A DNA stretch of 64,000 bases from assembly GCF_004769235.1 (NCBI RefSeq), contig NZ_RQFG01000018.1, positions 124,001 through 188,000 on the forward strand, read 5' to 3'. The stretch comes from Leptospira kanakyensis. Lineage in GTDB: Bacteria > Spirochaetota > Leptospiria > Leptospirales > Leptospiraceae. A program made the position numbers and the translations under genes. The notes beneath the pieces were generated by a model that saw only the letters and a list, made by a program, of their open reading frames with translations, was not told the origin of the DNA and did no database searches. This document shows positions 16,520-25,419 of the stretch, one piece after another (the first letter of the stretch is position 1; each line of letters starts with the position of its first letter).

Positions 16520-17542
16520 TCATTTTGTAATCACTAACTTGATTGATTCTTCAAGCCATGCCTCTTTGGCATCGCTGAAGGAAACTTGTTTGGTAACAAT
16601 TTTTTCTGGGGTAAATACACCAGATAGAATGTAAGGGTAAAGTGCTTCCATCGAATCTTTGGATTCCACTCGGCCCAAGTGGATTTCGACACCTTGGTTG
16701 TACATTTCTAAATATGGGATTTGCCACTCGTTCGTCCAAAAGATAGAGGCTGAACTAAAAATAGCATTTCTTCCCAAGGAACGAACAGCAAAATCCCATC
16801 CCGCTTTGTGTGCAGAAGCATCACATACCAAATCATATTTTTTTGTTGGTTTGGGGAAACTGGTGAAATGTTCCACAGAAATTCCCAAAGATTCAGCCAA
16901 TTGGATTCGCATAGAATCTGTATCAACATAGACCACTTCGGCTTTTTTTGTTTGGTGGAGAAATAAAGCTGTATAAAGTCCAATACTTCCCGCAAGTCCA
17001 CCCACAACGAGAACCTTAGGATCTTTTTTTTGATGCAAAAATCTGCCTGCTAGTTTCCAAACTTCTGCAATGTTATCACTTAGGCTTGCGATCCCAACGG
17101 GGTTTATTTTAGGATTTATCGGAAATAACATTTGTTTGGCGAATGGAATTTTGATTTCATCAGCAATGGCCCCACCAAAAGAATGAGCGCCAGGTGGCAT
17201 CCCATACCCAGAAGTGTAAGGTATAGATTCGCAGGAATTGGAATGGTGATTCAGGCAAGCGGGACAGGATCCGCAAGAAATTTGAAAGGTGCTTGCCACC
17301 GTCATTCCCACTGGATATAAATCCGTCAAATCTTCGGAAACAGTTTTAATTTTACCAACAAACTCGTGTCCTACGGGGAAGGGAGCACGAAATAAAGTTT
17401 CGCCACGAAGGATGGGTAAATCCAAATCACAACGAGCAATGGAAATGGGTTCCACAATGACTTGGTTCTTGCCAGTGACCGTGAGTGGTTCTACTTCTTC
17501 CCATTCTAAAATTCCTTTTTTACGAAACATCAATCGACGCAT
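16520..17542 (-). CDS. Zinc-dependent alcohol dehydrogenase family protein
   Basis: A 340-residue medium-chain dehydrogenase. The GroES-like N-terminal half has IARCDLDLPIL (the catalytic zinc Cys), FPVGHEFVGKI (zinc His/Glu) and the structural zinc cluster CGSCPACLNHHSNSC with C-2-C-2-C-7-C spacing (about residues 95-109). The Rossmann half starts at VLVVGGLAGSIGLYTALF, where the nucleotide loop is GGLAGSIG, a slight departure from GxGxxG. An acidic residue, VYVDTDSMR, follows at the end of strand two and favours NAD over NADP. The substrate is unknown. It is preceded by an SDR-like gene on the same strand, 55 bases away. Confidence 0.88.
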   Translation of the reverse strand: MRRLMFRKKGILEWEEVEPLTVTGKNQVIVEPISIARCDLDLPILRGETLFRAPFPVGHEFVGKIKTVSEDLTDLYPVGMTVASTFQISCGSCPACLNHHSNSCESIPYTSGYGMPPGAHSFGGAIADEIKIPFAKQMLFPINPKINPVGIASLSDNIAEVWKLAGRFLHQKKDPKVLVVGGLAGSIGLYTALFLHQTKKAEVVYVDTDSMRIQLAESLGISVEHFTSFPKPTKKYDLVCDASAHKAGWDFAVRSLGRNAIFSSASIFWTNEWQIPYLEMYNQGVEIHLGRVESKDSMEALYPYILSGVFTPEKIVTKQVSFSDAKEAWLEESIKLVITK

Positions 17543-17597
17543 ATCACCCTCTGTATACCGATTGGTCTATTTTGTTTTGGTTCAAAAAATAAAACAA

Positions 17598-18425
17598 CTA
17601 GAATTGTTTAAACCAATCGGGAACTTTTGGAAGTTCTGATTCGTACCAAGTCCAATCTCCGAGTACGGTTGTGATTGGTTTATCCGAATCCAAAGCCAAC
17701 TGTAAACCCCGGCCCAAATCTTTTCGTTCCGTCGGACGATAGGGAGTATTAAACCCAGATTGAAATGATTCTTTTTCATGTTCCCAAGCATAGTGGAGAA
17801 AAAAATCCATAAACTTTTGGTCAGAGGTTTCAAATCGTCTTTTTAATGTTAGTAGGTTAGGGTCATTTGTTTTTTTCATTGTTCGTTGGAGGACAATAGA
17901 GATTCCCCGGACACTTTTTGAAAAAAATGTACCTGCTCGAACAATCTTTCTTTTTTTCGGATTTTCCAATGCCCAAAGATCCGCTTTGTATTTGGCAACT
18001 CCCATAGATCCGTAAAAAGACAAAGTATGACTGAGCCAATAAAACGCTGAATAGGCGACCGAAACCTCTGGTTTTAAAGTTTTTTCCAATTGCAAAAGTG
18101 GATACAAACAAATCCCGAGAGTGTCTTCAATTTGTTTGGGACTACTCTCAGCAATCGGGAAACCCACTTCACCGAGTGCCGGTGTGTAGACTAGTGCTTT
18201 GAATTCGGGAGAAATATTTTGGGATTTGAGGTCTGCCAAAATCTTTTCGGCGAGTCCTGGCTCGGCCTTTTTGTCAAAAAATGTAAGATCTGCATTCGAC
18301 ACTGGTTCATTTGTTGTAGTTGATGTTATGATATAGGCAGAAGGATCCTTCTCTTTGAGAGATTTGATGGCACTTTGGCCAGCTTCCCCCGAACCTCCGA
18401 TGACCAAATATTGATTTTGTCTCAT
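17598..18425 (-). CDS. SDR-like NAD(P)-binding protein
   Basis: A 275-residue protein opening with YLVIGGSGEAGQSAIKSLKE, a dinucleotide-binding GGSGxxG loop. The middle has EFKALVYTPALGEVGFP and YSAFYWLSHTLSFYG, then VAKYKADLWALEN, where an SDR active-site YxxxK would be expected. I do not see a clean YxxxK, so it may be a non-catalytic or divergent reductase. It runs with the alcohol dehydrogenase and diverges from the ankyrin gene. The family is moderately sure; the reaction is unknown. Confidence 0.7.
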   Translation of the reverse strand: MRQNQYLVIGGSGEAGQSAIKSLKEKDPSAYIITSTTTNEPVSNADLTFFDKKAEPGLAEKILADLKSQNISPEFKALVYTPALGEVGFPIAESSPKQIEDTLGICLYPLLQLEKTLKPEVSVAYSAFYWLSHTLSFYGSMGVAKYKADLWALENPKKRKIVRAGTFFSKSVRGISIVLQRTMKKTNDPNLLTLKRRFETSDQKFMDFFLHYAWEHEKESFQSGFNTPYRPTERKDLGRGLQLALDSDKPITTVLGDWTWYESELPKVPDWFKQF

Positions 18426-18511
18426 GAATTCCTGCCTGAATGGTTAGAAGATTTGAATTTTCGATTGATCCGTCAAAACTCTCCTGTTTTATTTATCGGA
18501 ACAAGCGAAAT

Positions 18512-20152
18512 ATGAAAACGATCTTATCCTGTTCTAATTGTTTTAGTGGCCATTCTGTTTCTACTTCCAAATTGGAGGGAAAAAAAGGGAAATACCGCTG
18601 TAAAAAATGTTCTACTTGGAACCATTTTGATTATCATGTTCACACCAAATCGGAAAACACCGACTCACTTGTGTTATTTGACCTTCATTTTAAAGATCAA
18701 ATACCTGAACACAAACTCCAAGGCCAAATTTTTGGAAGATATACAACCGATTTTATTACAGATTGGTCGAACGAAGAATTGGTTTTTTTAAAAGATGAAG
18801 AAGGAACCGAAAATGACGTCAGAATTTCAATTTCAGGATTACCGGAATTATCCAGATTAAAAAACTTACTTTTTGATATCACAACAGAATCACCTTCTAA
18901 AACTTTAAGTATCATTATCAATCAAAATGTAAATGTGTCGCAAGTTCGATTGTCAATCACAGTGGTTTCATTAGATGACCATTCTGTTTCAGGAAAATTG
19001 TATTTAGCTATCGCTGATGAATGGAATACCTTATTACATGGAAGTTTTACGGCCACTCATATCTATAAAATTCAATTTGATGAACATGGTGATCCTGATA
19101 AAAAAATTCCAGAATTTATCTCAAATGAATTATCTGCAAAAATTTATGCCCTCTCCGGAAATATTTTGGCATTACAAGAAATTTTTTCCTTATTAGACGA
19201 TGAACATAAAGATGAATTATTAACTCTAGTAATGTATCATTGGCCGGAAAATCAAAATACAGTTTCCGAGGTTCATTTTAAAGAAGAGAACTTACAAGTT
19301 GTATTCCAACTCAGCCAAAAGAAATTAAATGAGACCTTAATCTATTTACTCTCCAACCAAGTGGTTCCTAATTTGAATCATTGGAAACTTATCCATGAAG
19401 TAGTTTGTCATTCGGAAATGGAACCTTTGTTCATTCCACTTTTGAAACATAAATTTCCAGAAGGATATGAAAACCACTTAGGTTCTAGTTTGGAATCCAA
19501 AAACGATGACAAAACTTTGGACTGGCTAGATGGTGATGATGTTTATCTTTTGGATTCTTTTGTTCGCACTGTTGGTTCTTTGGATTATGTAATCAACGAT
19601 TCTATTCGTAATCCTCTCGGTTTTTCTCTTTTACAAGAATCATTTGCCCGTGCCAGATATAAGTCCTCTATGCGACTTCTGGAAAGAGGAGCAGACCCCA
19701 ACCATTTAGACGCAAATGGAGAAACGGCAATCTTCAAGTTGTGCCAAGATAGTACTTTGCGTTTACAAGAAAAAACGGCTCTTATGGATGAACTCATTCG
19801 CAGAGGAGCCAAAGTGAATATTCAGTCGGTGAATGGGATGACTCCTTTGCATTGGTGTTCCGTTTTTGGAGAGCCAAGTTTAGCAAAGAGACTCATCACT
19901 GCCGGTGTGGACATTCATACATCAGATAACAGTGGTAGTACGGCACTTCATGAAGCCTGTAAATTTGGAAATTCAGCGGTTCTTGCTTTGTTATTGGAGT
20001 CTGGTGCTAAATCCAATGCAAAAACATTGGATGAAAAAACAGGTAGAGACCTTGCCTTTGAAAATTTAGAAATTGCTGAATTGGAAGGAGATGAGGAGAA
20101 AAAGAACAGATGCCAACGAGTTCTTTCTCTCCTGGATGTTTACGGTGGTTAG
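18512..20152 (+). CDS. Zinc-ribbon and ankyrin-repeat protein
   Basis: The frame opens at ATG 18440, but I prefer ATG 18512 (546 residues), because the zinc-ribbon then sits at the very N terminus: SCSNC, then a 20-odd residue gap, then CKKCSTW (MJ0042-like). Numbered from that start, residues about 40-380 are a beta/alpha region of unknown type with DDHSVSGKLYLAIADEW and LSKAL-like helices. Residues about 390-530 hold three to four ankyrin repeats, with GFSLLQESFARARYKSSMRLLERGADPNH, NGMTPLHWCSVFGEPSLAKRL and GSTALHEACKFGNSAVLALLLESGAKSN showing the TPLHxA and GAdxn consensus. Ankyrins bind proteins; the partner is unknown. The pairing of ribbon and ankyrin suggests a regulatory adaptor. Confidence 0.8.
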   Translation: MKTILSCSNCFSGHSVSTSKLEGKKGKYRCKKCSTWNHFDYHVHTKSENTDSLVLFDLHFKDQIPEHKLQGQIFGRYTTDFITDWSNEELVFLKDEEGTENDVRISISGLPELSRLKNLLFDITTESPSKTLSIIINQNVNVSQVRLSITVVSLDDHSVSGKLYLAIADEWNTLLHGSFTATHIYKIQFDEHGDPDKKIPEFISNELSAKIYALSGNILALQEIFSLLDDEHKDELLTLVMYHWPENQNTVSEVHFKEENLQVVFQLSQKKLNETLIYLLSNQVVPNLNHWKLIHEVVCHSEMEPLFIPLLKHKFPEGYENHLGSSLESKNDDKTLDWLDGDDVYLLDSFVRTVGSLDYVINDSIRNPLGFSLLQESFARARYKSSMRLLERGADPNHLDANGETAIFKLCQDSTLRLQEKTALMDELIRRGAKVNIQSVNGMTPLHWCSVFGEPSLAKRLITAGVDIHTSDNSGSTALHEACKFGNSAVLALLLESGAKSNAKTLDEKTGRDLAFENLEIAELEGDEEKKNRCQRVLSLLDVYGG

Positions 20153-20586
20153 GTTGTTTTTCCCTTTTTGATTGTAGTTTTTATAACAAAACGTAAGACC
20201 AAATACAAAACAAAACCGGCTGGCCCAAAGTAAAATGTTAGAGCTAAAACGGGGATCAGTAGGAAACGATTGATCCCTTCTTTGATACTGTCCTCTACTT
20301 CCCAAGTTCCAAGAAACAAATCAAACGCCAGGTAATGAACCCATCCTCCGAGTAAAAAAAAGTCGTTCGCAAATAACGATCTAACTGATTCCAAACTAGA
20401 AAAATCACCGTTTGCCTCTCCATTTCCAATGAGGATGGCAAAAATATAAACTCCGCCAAGGAGTAATCCAGATATAAAAACTCTTAAAGGACGAATCACT
20501 TTTGTTTGGTTTGGTGAAAGAATTAAAATCAACCAAGAAAGAAGTGTAATGCCGTTGGCAATTTTAAAAATTAAGGAAGGGTTCAT
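20149..20586 (-). CDS. ABA4-like (DUF4281) membrane protein
   Basis: A 145-residue protein with four hydrophobic segments. The middle carries the family pattern: LFANDFFLLGGWVHYLAFDLFLGTWE (about residues 70-95), followed by RFLLIPVLALTFYFGPAGFVLYLVLR. These match the ABA4-like family, named after a plant protein needed for neoxanthin synthesis; bacterial members have no proven reaction. It overlaps the upstream gene by 4 bases (ATGA), so the two are co-translated, and both are probably controlled by the divergent TetR gene at 21578. Confidence 0.85.
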   Translation of the reverse strand: MNPSLIFKIANGITLLSWLILILSPNQTKVIRPLRVFISGLLLGGVYIFAILIGNGEANGDFSSLESVRSLFANDFFLLGGWVHYLAFDLFLGTWEVEDSIKEGINRFLLIPVLALTFYFGPAGFVLYLVLRFVIKTTIKKGKTT

Positions 20587-21506
20587 ACAGTGGCCTCATG
20601 TGAAAATATTTTTGGTTGTATCACTAATTTGAAAAGACAAAGGAAAACGATCACTATCGAAATTCCATAAATACTTGTGTAAACTGGATTTATATAAAAT
20701 ACAGATTCACCATTTAATGTTTGGATCACCATCACCACATTCATTAGTAATAATACAATCCCTGTGGTTCGAACAAGTAGTAGGTTCTGAATGGAATTTC
20801 TTTTTCCCATTAAAAAAGCTGCTAGAAAAACAAAAATCTGCATTACATGCATTCCAAAAAAATGAGGGACACGCATATCTCCAATTTTTGTACTCCAACC
20901 AAAAAATATGATTCCTTTCCCTGGATCACCCGTACCAAAATTATGTGTGCCGCTCGCTTGAAAGATTCCTTGTTTGATGGATTCCATTTGATCAGGGCGA
21001 GGTGAAGTCATAAAAAACGCAATGATCATGGCAAAACCGGCAATGCCTAGTCCCCAAACAAGGCTTTCTTTGACAGATTGAAAAATGGATTCCTTTTTAA
21101 AAATTTGGTAACCAATCCAAAGATGGAAGACCCAAAAGATGGAAATACTTGTCCCCATTACTGAATAAACAATTTGGTTCCAAGTAGTTGTAATATTGAA
21201 GTGACTCGCCTCTCCGCGTGCTGCCTGTAAGGTGATAAAAAAAATTTCAATGGCAGAAGTGACGGTTAATACCATTTGGATTTTCTGTTGGTGTTTCCAA
21301 TCTTTTAAAAAGGTAAAAATCACCCAAACAGTAGTGAAAGAATACAAACCCACGGACAGGGTAAATTTCAGGGGTTTGGTCCATACACTTGTCCCTAAAA
21401 GGGTTCTTGTGTCGAGGAATAGGAGGGGGAGGATGGCAACTGTGAGTACTGCCATAACCATCCCATTCCAAAAAAGTGGTTGTTTTCTGTAGTTGGCAAA
21501 TTCCAT
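20583..21506 (-). CDS. Polytopic membrane protein, partner of the ABA4-like protein
   Basis: The longest frame starts at 21569, but the ATG at 21506 (MEFANYRKQPLFWNG, 307 residues) is the better start because the extra 21 residues run through the operator-like promoter region. About eight hydrophobic segments are visible, with conserved-looking loops TSVWTKPLKFTLSVGLYSFTT, TLQAARGEASHFN and GDPGKGIIFFGWSTKIGDMRVPHFFGMHVMQ. The His, Glu and Arg residues in these loops could serve a substrate site. It is coupled with the ABA4-like gene by a 4-base overlap. No function is known to me. Confidence 0.75.
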   Translation of the reverse strand: MEFANYRKQPLFWNGMVMAVLTVAILPLLFLDTRTLLGTSVWTKPLKFTLSVGLYSFTTVWVIFTFLKDWKHQQKIQMVLTVTSAIEIFFITLQAARGEASHFNITTTWNQIVYSVMGTSISIFWVFHLWIGYQIFKKESIFQSVKESLVWGLGIAGFAMIIAFFMTSPRPDQMESIKQGIFQASGTHNFGTGDPGKGIIFFGWSTKIGDMRVPHFFGMHVMQIFVFLAAFLMGKRNSIQNLLLVRTTGIVLLLMNVVMVIQTLNGESVFYINPVYTSIYGISIVIVFLCLFKLVIQPKIFSHEATV

Positions 21507-21529
21507 AATGTAGACAGTGTAAATATGAG

Positions 21530-21559
21530 TGTATACTCTGTCAACATGCAAAGTATACA
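21530..21559. promoter_or_regulatory. Candidate TetR operator between divergent genes
   Basis: TGTATACT (21530-21537) and AGTATACA (21552-21559) form a perfect eight-base inverted repeat with arm starts 22 bases apart, in the gap between the membrane-protein start (21506) and the TetR start (21578). Flanking TGTAAA-type half sites (around 21518 and 21561) extend the pattern. The position covers both promoters and fits autoregulation and control of the membrane pair. Seen in sequence; binding is inferred. Confidence 0.5.
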
Positions 21560-21577
21560 TTGTAAACATTTTTTAAT

Positions 21578-22249
21578 ATGAAACTAGCCAAAAAAAAACA
21601 ATCCCGTCCGAAAGCAAATTCTGACACCTCTGCAAAATCAAGTGGGTACCACCATGGAAACCTTAGGGAGGAAGTTTTAGAACATTCTAGAAAGGTTTTA
21701 GAATCAAAAGGTGTCTCTTCTCTCAGTTTAAGAGATATCGCCAATGATTTGGGTGTGAGCCATACCGCCCCCTACAGACATTTTCCTAAAAAAATGGACC
21801 TTCTGCAAGCTTTGGTAACGGAAGGATTTCGAGAATTGACAGAAGGGATGGAGAGGGCCTGGAACCACTCTGATGATCCATTGGAAAAGGTGAAAATGGC
21901 AGGTGTGGAATATATTTTTCTTCTCTTAAAAAATCCGAGAAGGACTGAACTCATGTTTGGTGGAGAAATTTATGTTTCGGGAGATCCAATTTCTGATGAT
22001 TTACGAGAGTGTGGCAAACTTGCCTATTTAGGGATGTTTAAAATTGTAGAGTTTGGCCAAAAGTCTTTGAAATTAAAAAACTCAGTTCCCACTGCCACAT
22101 TGATGATGAGTTTTTGGAGTGGTGTGCACGGCTTTGCCGTACTAAACGAACGAAAATGGAAACAAATTAAATCCACTGCAGACGAAGCTATCTTTCGTAA
22201 AGAAGTGGATCAAATTTTAGAGATTATGATTGAGGGAACCCGTCTGTGA
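21578..22249 (+). CDS. TetR/AcrR family regulator (WHG-type C-terminal domain)
   Basis: A 223-residue regulator. After a basic tail, the HTH region is GYHHGNLREEVLEHSRKVLE followed by SLSLRDIANDLGVSHTAPYRHFPKK (about residues 25-75), a standard TetR DNA-binding domain. The C-terminal domain contains MMSFWSGVHGFAVL, the W.GvHGf pattern that names the WHG domain. It is divergent from the ABA4-like pair, with a palindrome in the gap, so it probably represses that pair and itself. Its 3' end overlaps the convergent HATPase gene by 26 bases. Confidence 0.9.
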   Translation: MKLAKKKQSRPKANSDTSAKSSGYHHGNLREEVLEHSRKVLESKGVSSLSLRDIANDLGVSHTAPYRHFPKKMDLLQALVTEGFRELTEGMERAWNHSDDPLEKVKMAGVEYIFLLLKNPRRTELMFGGEIYVSGDPISDDLRECGKLAYLGMFKIVEFGQKSLKLKNSVPTATLMMSFWSGVHGFAVLNERKWKQIKSTADEAIFRKEVDQILEIMIEGTRL

Positions 22250-22808
22250 AATAAATGACGTGGCTGGTAATGGTAGTTACTTCCCCTTCGGATTCAAATG
22301 AAACTTCCATTTCTACTGGATAATCTTTTAAAACCATAATGAGACCAATACCAGATCGATGGGGATCATTTTCGTTGGTTTCTAATTTTTCAATATACAA
22401 ACTTTCTAAATTGTCAGTGGAGAAAATTTCTTTTAGACTCTCCTCATAAGCGGTGACATTGGATTCATTTGTTTTGTTACTGACAAAGATTTCAAAAGTT
22501 TTACCTCTATGAATGAGTGAAATTTCAATATCTGCCTTTTTATCGTAAGAATATTTGGCAGCATTTTCCAAAAGTTCGTTAAACACCGTTGAGATGGAAT
22601 TCACAATATCGGAGTTTTTCATGTCCATCGATTCAGAAGGGACATTGGGTAAAAACGAGAATCCGTAAAAATAACCAATAAAATCAGAAAGGATCCCAAT
22701 ACGGCGCCAATAACGCATTAAATCCAAAGGTTTTAAATGGATTTGGATTTTGGATTCAGGTTCCCTGTTGATACTGTTTTTGGATTTAAAATTGCCGTAC
22801 TTTCGCAT
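22224..22808 (-). CDS. HATPase switch protein (slr1658/SiaB-like)
   Basis: A 194-residue protein with a GHKL ATPase domain. The opening IHLKPLDLMRYWRRIGILSDFIGYFYGF is shared in style with the second copy at 26963 and with the slr1658/SiaB (DUF6272) group. The N box is FNELLENAAKYSYDKK (about residues 75-90) and the G box is HRSGIGLIMVLKDYP (about 152-166). Proteins of this kind phosphorylate or sequester STAS-type antagonists; SiaB of Pseudomonas is such a kinase. It lies 31 bases after the adenylate cyclase gene on the same strand. The probable partner is the STAS protein at 26602 or another. Confidence 0.82.
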   Translation of the reverse strand: MRKYGNFKSKNSINREPESKIQIHLKPLDLMRYWRRIGILSDFIGYFYGFSFLPNVPSESMDMKNSDIVNSISTVFNELLENAAKYSYDKKADIEISLIHRGKTFEIFVSNKTNESNVTAYEESLKEIFSTDNLESLYIEKLETNENDPHRSGIGLIMVLKDYPVEMEVSFESEGEVTTITSHVIYFTDGFPQS

Positions 22809-22839
22809 AGTCGTAGTTCAACTAAGGAATCTAGACGAT

Positions 22840-23778
22840 TTATCGTAATGCGGCAAGCGCTTTTTCTAATGCATATTGCATTAATCGGCGTTCTTCGGGA
22901 TTTGTGCTCAGTTTATCAAAATGGAGTGGTTTGAGAAGGAAACCTTCATTATCGAATTTTAAAAAAGGATTTTCTTTTTTCTCTTGGTCGTTTTTTAAAC
23001 TGATCACCTGAAAGGTTTCTATCGGTGTGTGGACACCTTTGACAACAATCTCACCTTTTGGTTTGGTATCGATGAATTCGTCTATCAGTGATTTGGTTGC
23101 GTTGGATATGAGGATTTCCCCAGCATCTGAGGCATGTTCCAACCGAGAGGCCACGTTGACTGGCCCACCAATGATGGTATAATCCATCCTTTCGTTGGTT
23201 CCAAAGTTCCCAACCGTCACATAACCAGTATTGATCCCAATTCTGCAAGTTAGGTTGTGGTTGATTCCTGATTTTCGCCAGTATTCATCTAACGCAGGCA
23301 AACTATCTCGCATTTCAATGGCCATCTTAACACAGTTTAACGCATGTGTTTTATCATTTTCGAAACTAGGTGCTCCGAAAAAAATCATGATCGCATCTCC
23401 AATGAATTTATCAATGGTTCCACCATATTTGATGGCAATACTCGACATCACATCTAAATATTTGTTCAGACAGTCCGAAAGAATTTCTGGTTCAATGGAA
23501 TCTGTGATGGTTGTAAATCCGACAATATCAGAAAAAAATATAGTGAGTTTTCGTCTTTGGTGTGATATGGAAGTTTCTCCTTCGCTACCACCAGTCACCA
23601 TTTCATAAAGTTGAGGAGATAAATAACGACGCATACGATCCAAATACATTTGGATCGTTTTGTTATTTTCTAGGAGTTCGTTTTCGATTTCTGTCGAATG
23701 GTCAATGATGTTTTGGTAAAGGACTTCTAATTCTGCATATTTTGCGCGTTCTTCCTCCAACATTGTTTCATTGTCCAT
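22840..23778 (-). CDS. Class III adenylate cyclase
   Basis: A 312-residue soluble cyclase. Residues 1-60 form a coiled coil ending in YLSPQLYEMV, typical before the catalytic domain. Catalytic motifs: TIFFSDIVGFTT with the first metal Asp (near 82), TIDKFIGDAIMIFFG with the second metal Asp and a Lys at the base-selecting position, and ERMDYTIIGGPVNVASRLE with an Asp at the other base-selecting position and the N/R transition-state residues. Lys plus Asp is the adenine-selective pair, so cAMP is the expected product. No sensor domain is present, so control probably comes from the PP2C and HATPase neighbours. It begins 10 bases after the phosphatase gene. Confidence 0.92.
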   Translation of the reverse strand: MDNETMLEEERAKYAELEVLYQNIIDHSTEIENELLENNKTIQMYLDRMRRYLSPQLYEMVTGGSEGETSISHQRRKLTIFFSDIVGFTTITDSIEPEILSDCLNKYLDVMSSIAIKYGGTIDKFIGDAIMIFFGAPSFENDKTHALNCVKMAIEMRDSLPALDEYWRKSGINHNLTCRIGINTGYVTVGNFGTNERMDYTIIGGPVNVASRLEHASDAGEILISNATKSLIDEFIDTKPKGEIVVKGVHTPIETFQVISLKNDQEKKENPFLKFDNEGFLLKPLHFDKLSTNPEERRLMQYALEKALAALR

Positions 23779-23788
23779 ATAGTATCCG

Positions 23789-25300
23789 TTATCCTCTTTT
23801 TCTCATAATCATAATGGTGATGTCATCATAAACTTCCATTCCATCAATGAAAACGTAAATGTCCTTAAAGATTGCATCTAAAATAGCATCAGTTGTTTCT
23901 AGTGCGATATGTTTTTCTAAAGATTCGATGAGACGGTGAGAGCCAAATTGTTCTCTTTTTGAGTTTTCTGCTTCCGTGGCTCCATCTGTATATAAAAGAA
24001 TGATATCTTTTGGATTGAGATGGATTGGTTTTTCATGGATAAATTCATCGATAGATTCTGTTAAACCAACTAACATACCATTGTCGACAGTATCAATGAT
24101 TTCGGTTTTTTTAGTGGCATGGCGATAAACCATAATGGTTTCGTGTTGTCCTGCGGTAGTAAACACACCATTTTTATAAGAAAACAAGGATAAGGTAAGG
24201 TTACGAATGTCATTCATACGCACATGAATGTTCGAAAATAGAATGGAGTTGATGGAACGAAGTGATTCTCGTAACGAAATCACTTTTGAACGTAATGTTG
24301 TGATAAACGCAGACTGCGTCATAAGCATCACAACTCCGGAGGCAAGACCATGATCGGTTACGTCACCAATTCCAATATAAACTGTTCCATCTTCGTGGTG
24401 GACAACATCATAATAGTCTCCTCCCACTTCATTGGCCGAATCCATTCTCGCTGAAATTTCTAATTCTTGGATTTCTTTTAATTCTTCATTACGGGGAAGT
24501 ACCATGGCTTGGATTTGCCTTGCTACATCTAACTCCATACCGAGACGCATATTCTCTTCTAAGATGGCTTGTTTTTCTGTATTAAAAATTAAGTCAGCTT
24601 GTTCTTGAGTTGTTCGCGAAGTATTGAGAATGGCATAAAGGATCAGCCCCCCTGTAACAATCATGTATAGAAGGATGAGAAAAATTCCCATAGGAACAGC
24701 ACTGACTAAAAAGAAGGTGCTATTTTTTTCTAAGAATGTTGGTTTGAGAAACTCTGATAGTTCAATGAGTTTTGCATTGAAACTTGTCATCTCTGGATAG
24801 AAGTAAATGGTCAGTGATGCATACTCAACGATGAGAACAATGACAGCAAAGATGATAGTCTTAGTATTATTACGTATGGAAGCCAGTGCTATCAGGATGA
24901 AAAATACATAAATCATCGGCGCTGCATAAACAAGGCTTGGATTTTTTTGAGAATATGCAGTATACCCTGTAACGAATGTAAGGAGAGTGATTTCTAAAAA
25001 GGAAGATAGAAACTTAAAGATATTGAGATACTTTCCCGATTTCTTTAAGGAATACAGAACAACAAAGTTATAACAGAGGAGAACTAGGATGGCAGAAATC
25101 TGGTAGTAGAACTCGATTCGGGGGCGACCAGAAAGAAGGCCTAAGGTGGCAAAAATAACCAAAAATCCTAGGAAGAAGAATCGGAACCGGGTCGCAAAGG
25201 TTTCGGCACGGAATTCTCCTTGGTAGGCAATCTCTTTAAGTTGTTTCTTGTAATAGTCCGAGAGGACGAATCGATTTTCGTTGGAAGGAGATTGCGGCAT
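23789..25300 (-). CDS. Membrane PP2C (SpoIIE-type) phosphatase
   Basis: A 503-residue protein. Residues about 35-235 contain six or seven membrane segments, a coiled linker follows (EKQAILEENMRLGMELDVARQIQAMVLP, about 245-272), and the C-terminal PP2C domain carries EVGGDYYDVVHHEDGTVYIG, IGDVTDHGLASGVVMLM, DIILLYTDGATEAENS and EVYDDITIMIMRK, with all the metal-binding aspartates. It should dephosphorylate a STAS-type antagonist in response to a membrane or lumen signal. It is the first gene of the operon with the cyclase and HATPase and is divergent from the GNAT/cNMP gene. The membrane domain is unlike the 7TM-DISM type at 56570. Confidence 0.9.
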   Translation of the reverse strand: MPQSPSNENRFVLSDYYKKQLKEIAYQGEFRAETFATRFRFFFLGFLVIFATLGLLSGRPRIEFYYQISAILVLLCYNFVVLYSLKKSGKYLNIFKFLSSFLEITLLTFVTGYTAYSQKNPSLVYAAPMIYVFFILIALASIRNNTKTIIFAVIVLIVEYASLTIYFYPEMTSFNAKLIELSEFLKPTFLEKNSTFFLVSAVPMGIFLILLYMIVTGGLILYAILNTSRTTQEQADLIFNTEKQAILEENMRLGMELDVARQIQAMVLPRNEELKEIQELEISARMDSANEVGGDYYDVVHHEDGTVYIGIGDVTDHGLASGVVMLMTQSAFITTLRSKVISLRESLRSINSILFSNIHVRMNDIRNLTLSLFSYKNGVFTTAGQHETIMVYRHATKKTEIIDTVDNGMLVGLTESIDEFIHEKPIHLNPKDIILLYTDGATEAENSKREQFGSHRLIESLEKHIALETTDAILDAIFKDIYVFIDGMEVYDDITIMIMRKRG

Positions 25301-25369
25301 AGAGTAAAGGTTTCTTTCTATATATTTCGTGCAACAGAATGCGGAAAATTAGCTTATAAAGTCATACAT

Positions 25370-25386
25370 TTTGCATAAATTGCAAA
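25370..25386. promoter_or_regulatory. Inverted repeat upstream of the GNAT/cNMP gene
   Basis: TTTGCA (25370-25375) and TGCAAA (25381-25386) are a perfect six-base inverted repeat around TAAAT, in the 119-base gap between divergent genes. Downstream is a strong AGGGGG-type ribosome site for the ATG at 25420. A repressor or activator site is possible. A short palindrome in AT-rich DNA could also be chance. Confidence 0.3.
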
Positions 25387-25419
25387 TGATTTTTCATTTT
25401 TTTAAGGGGGAAGACTAGG

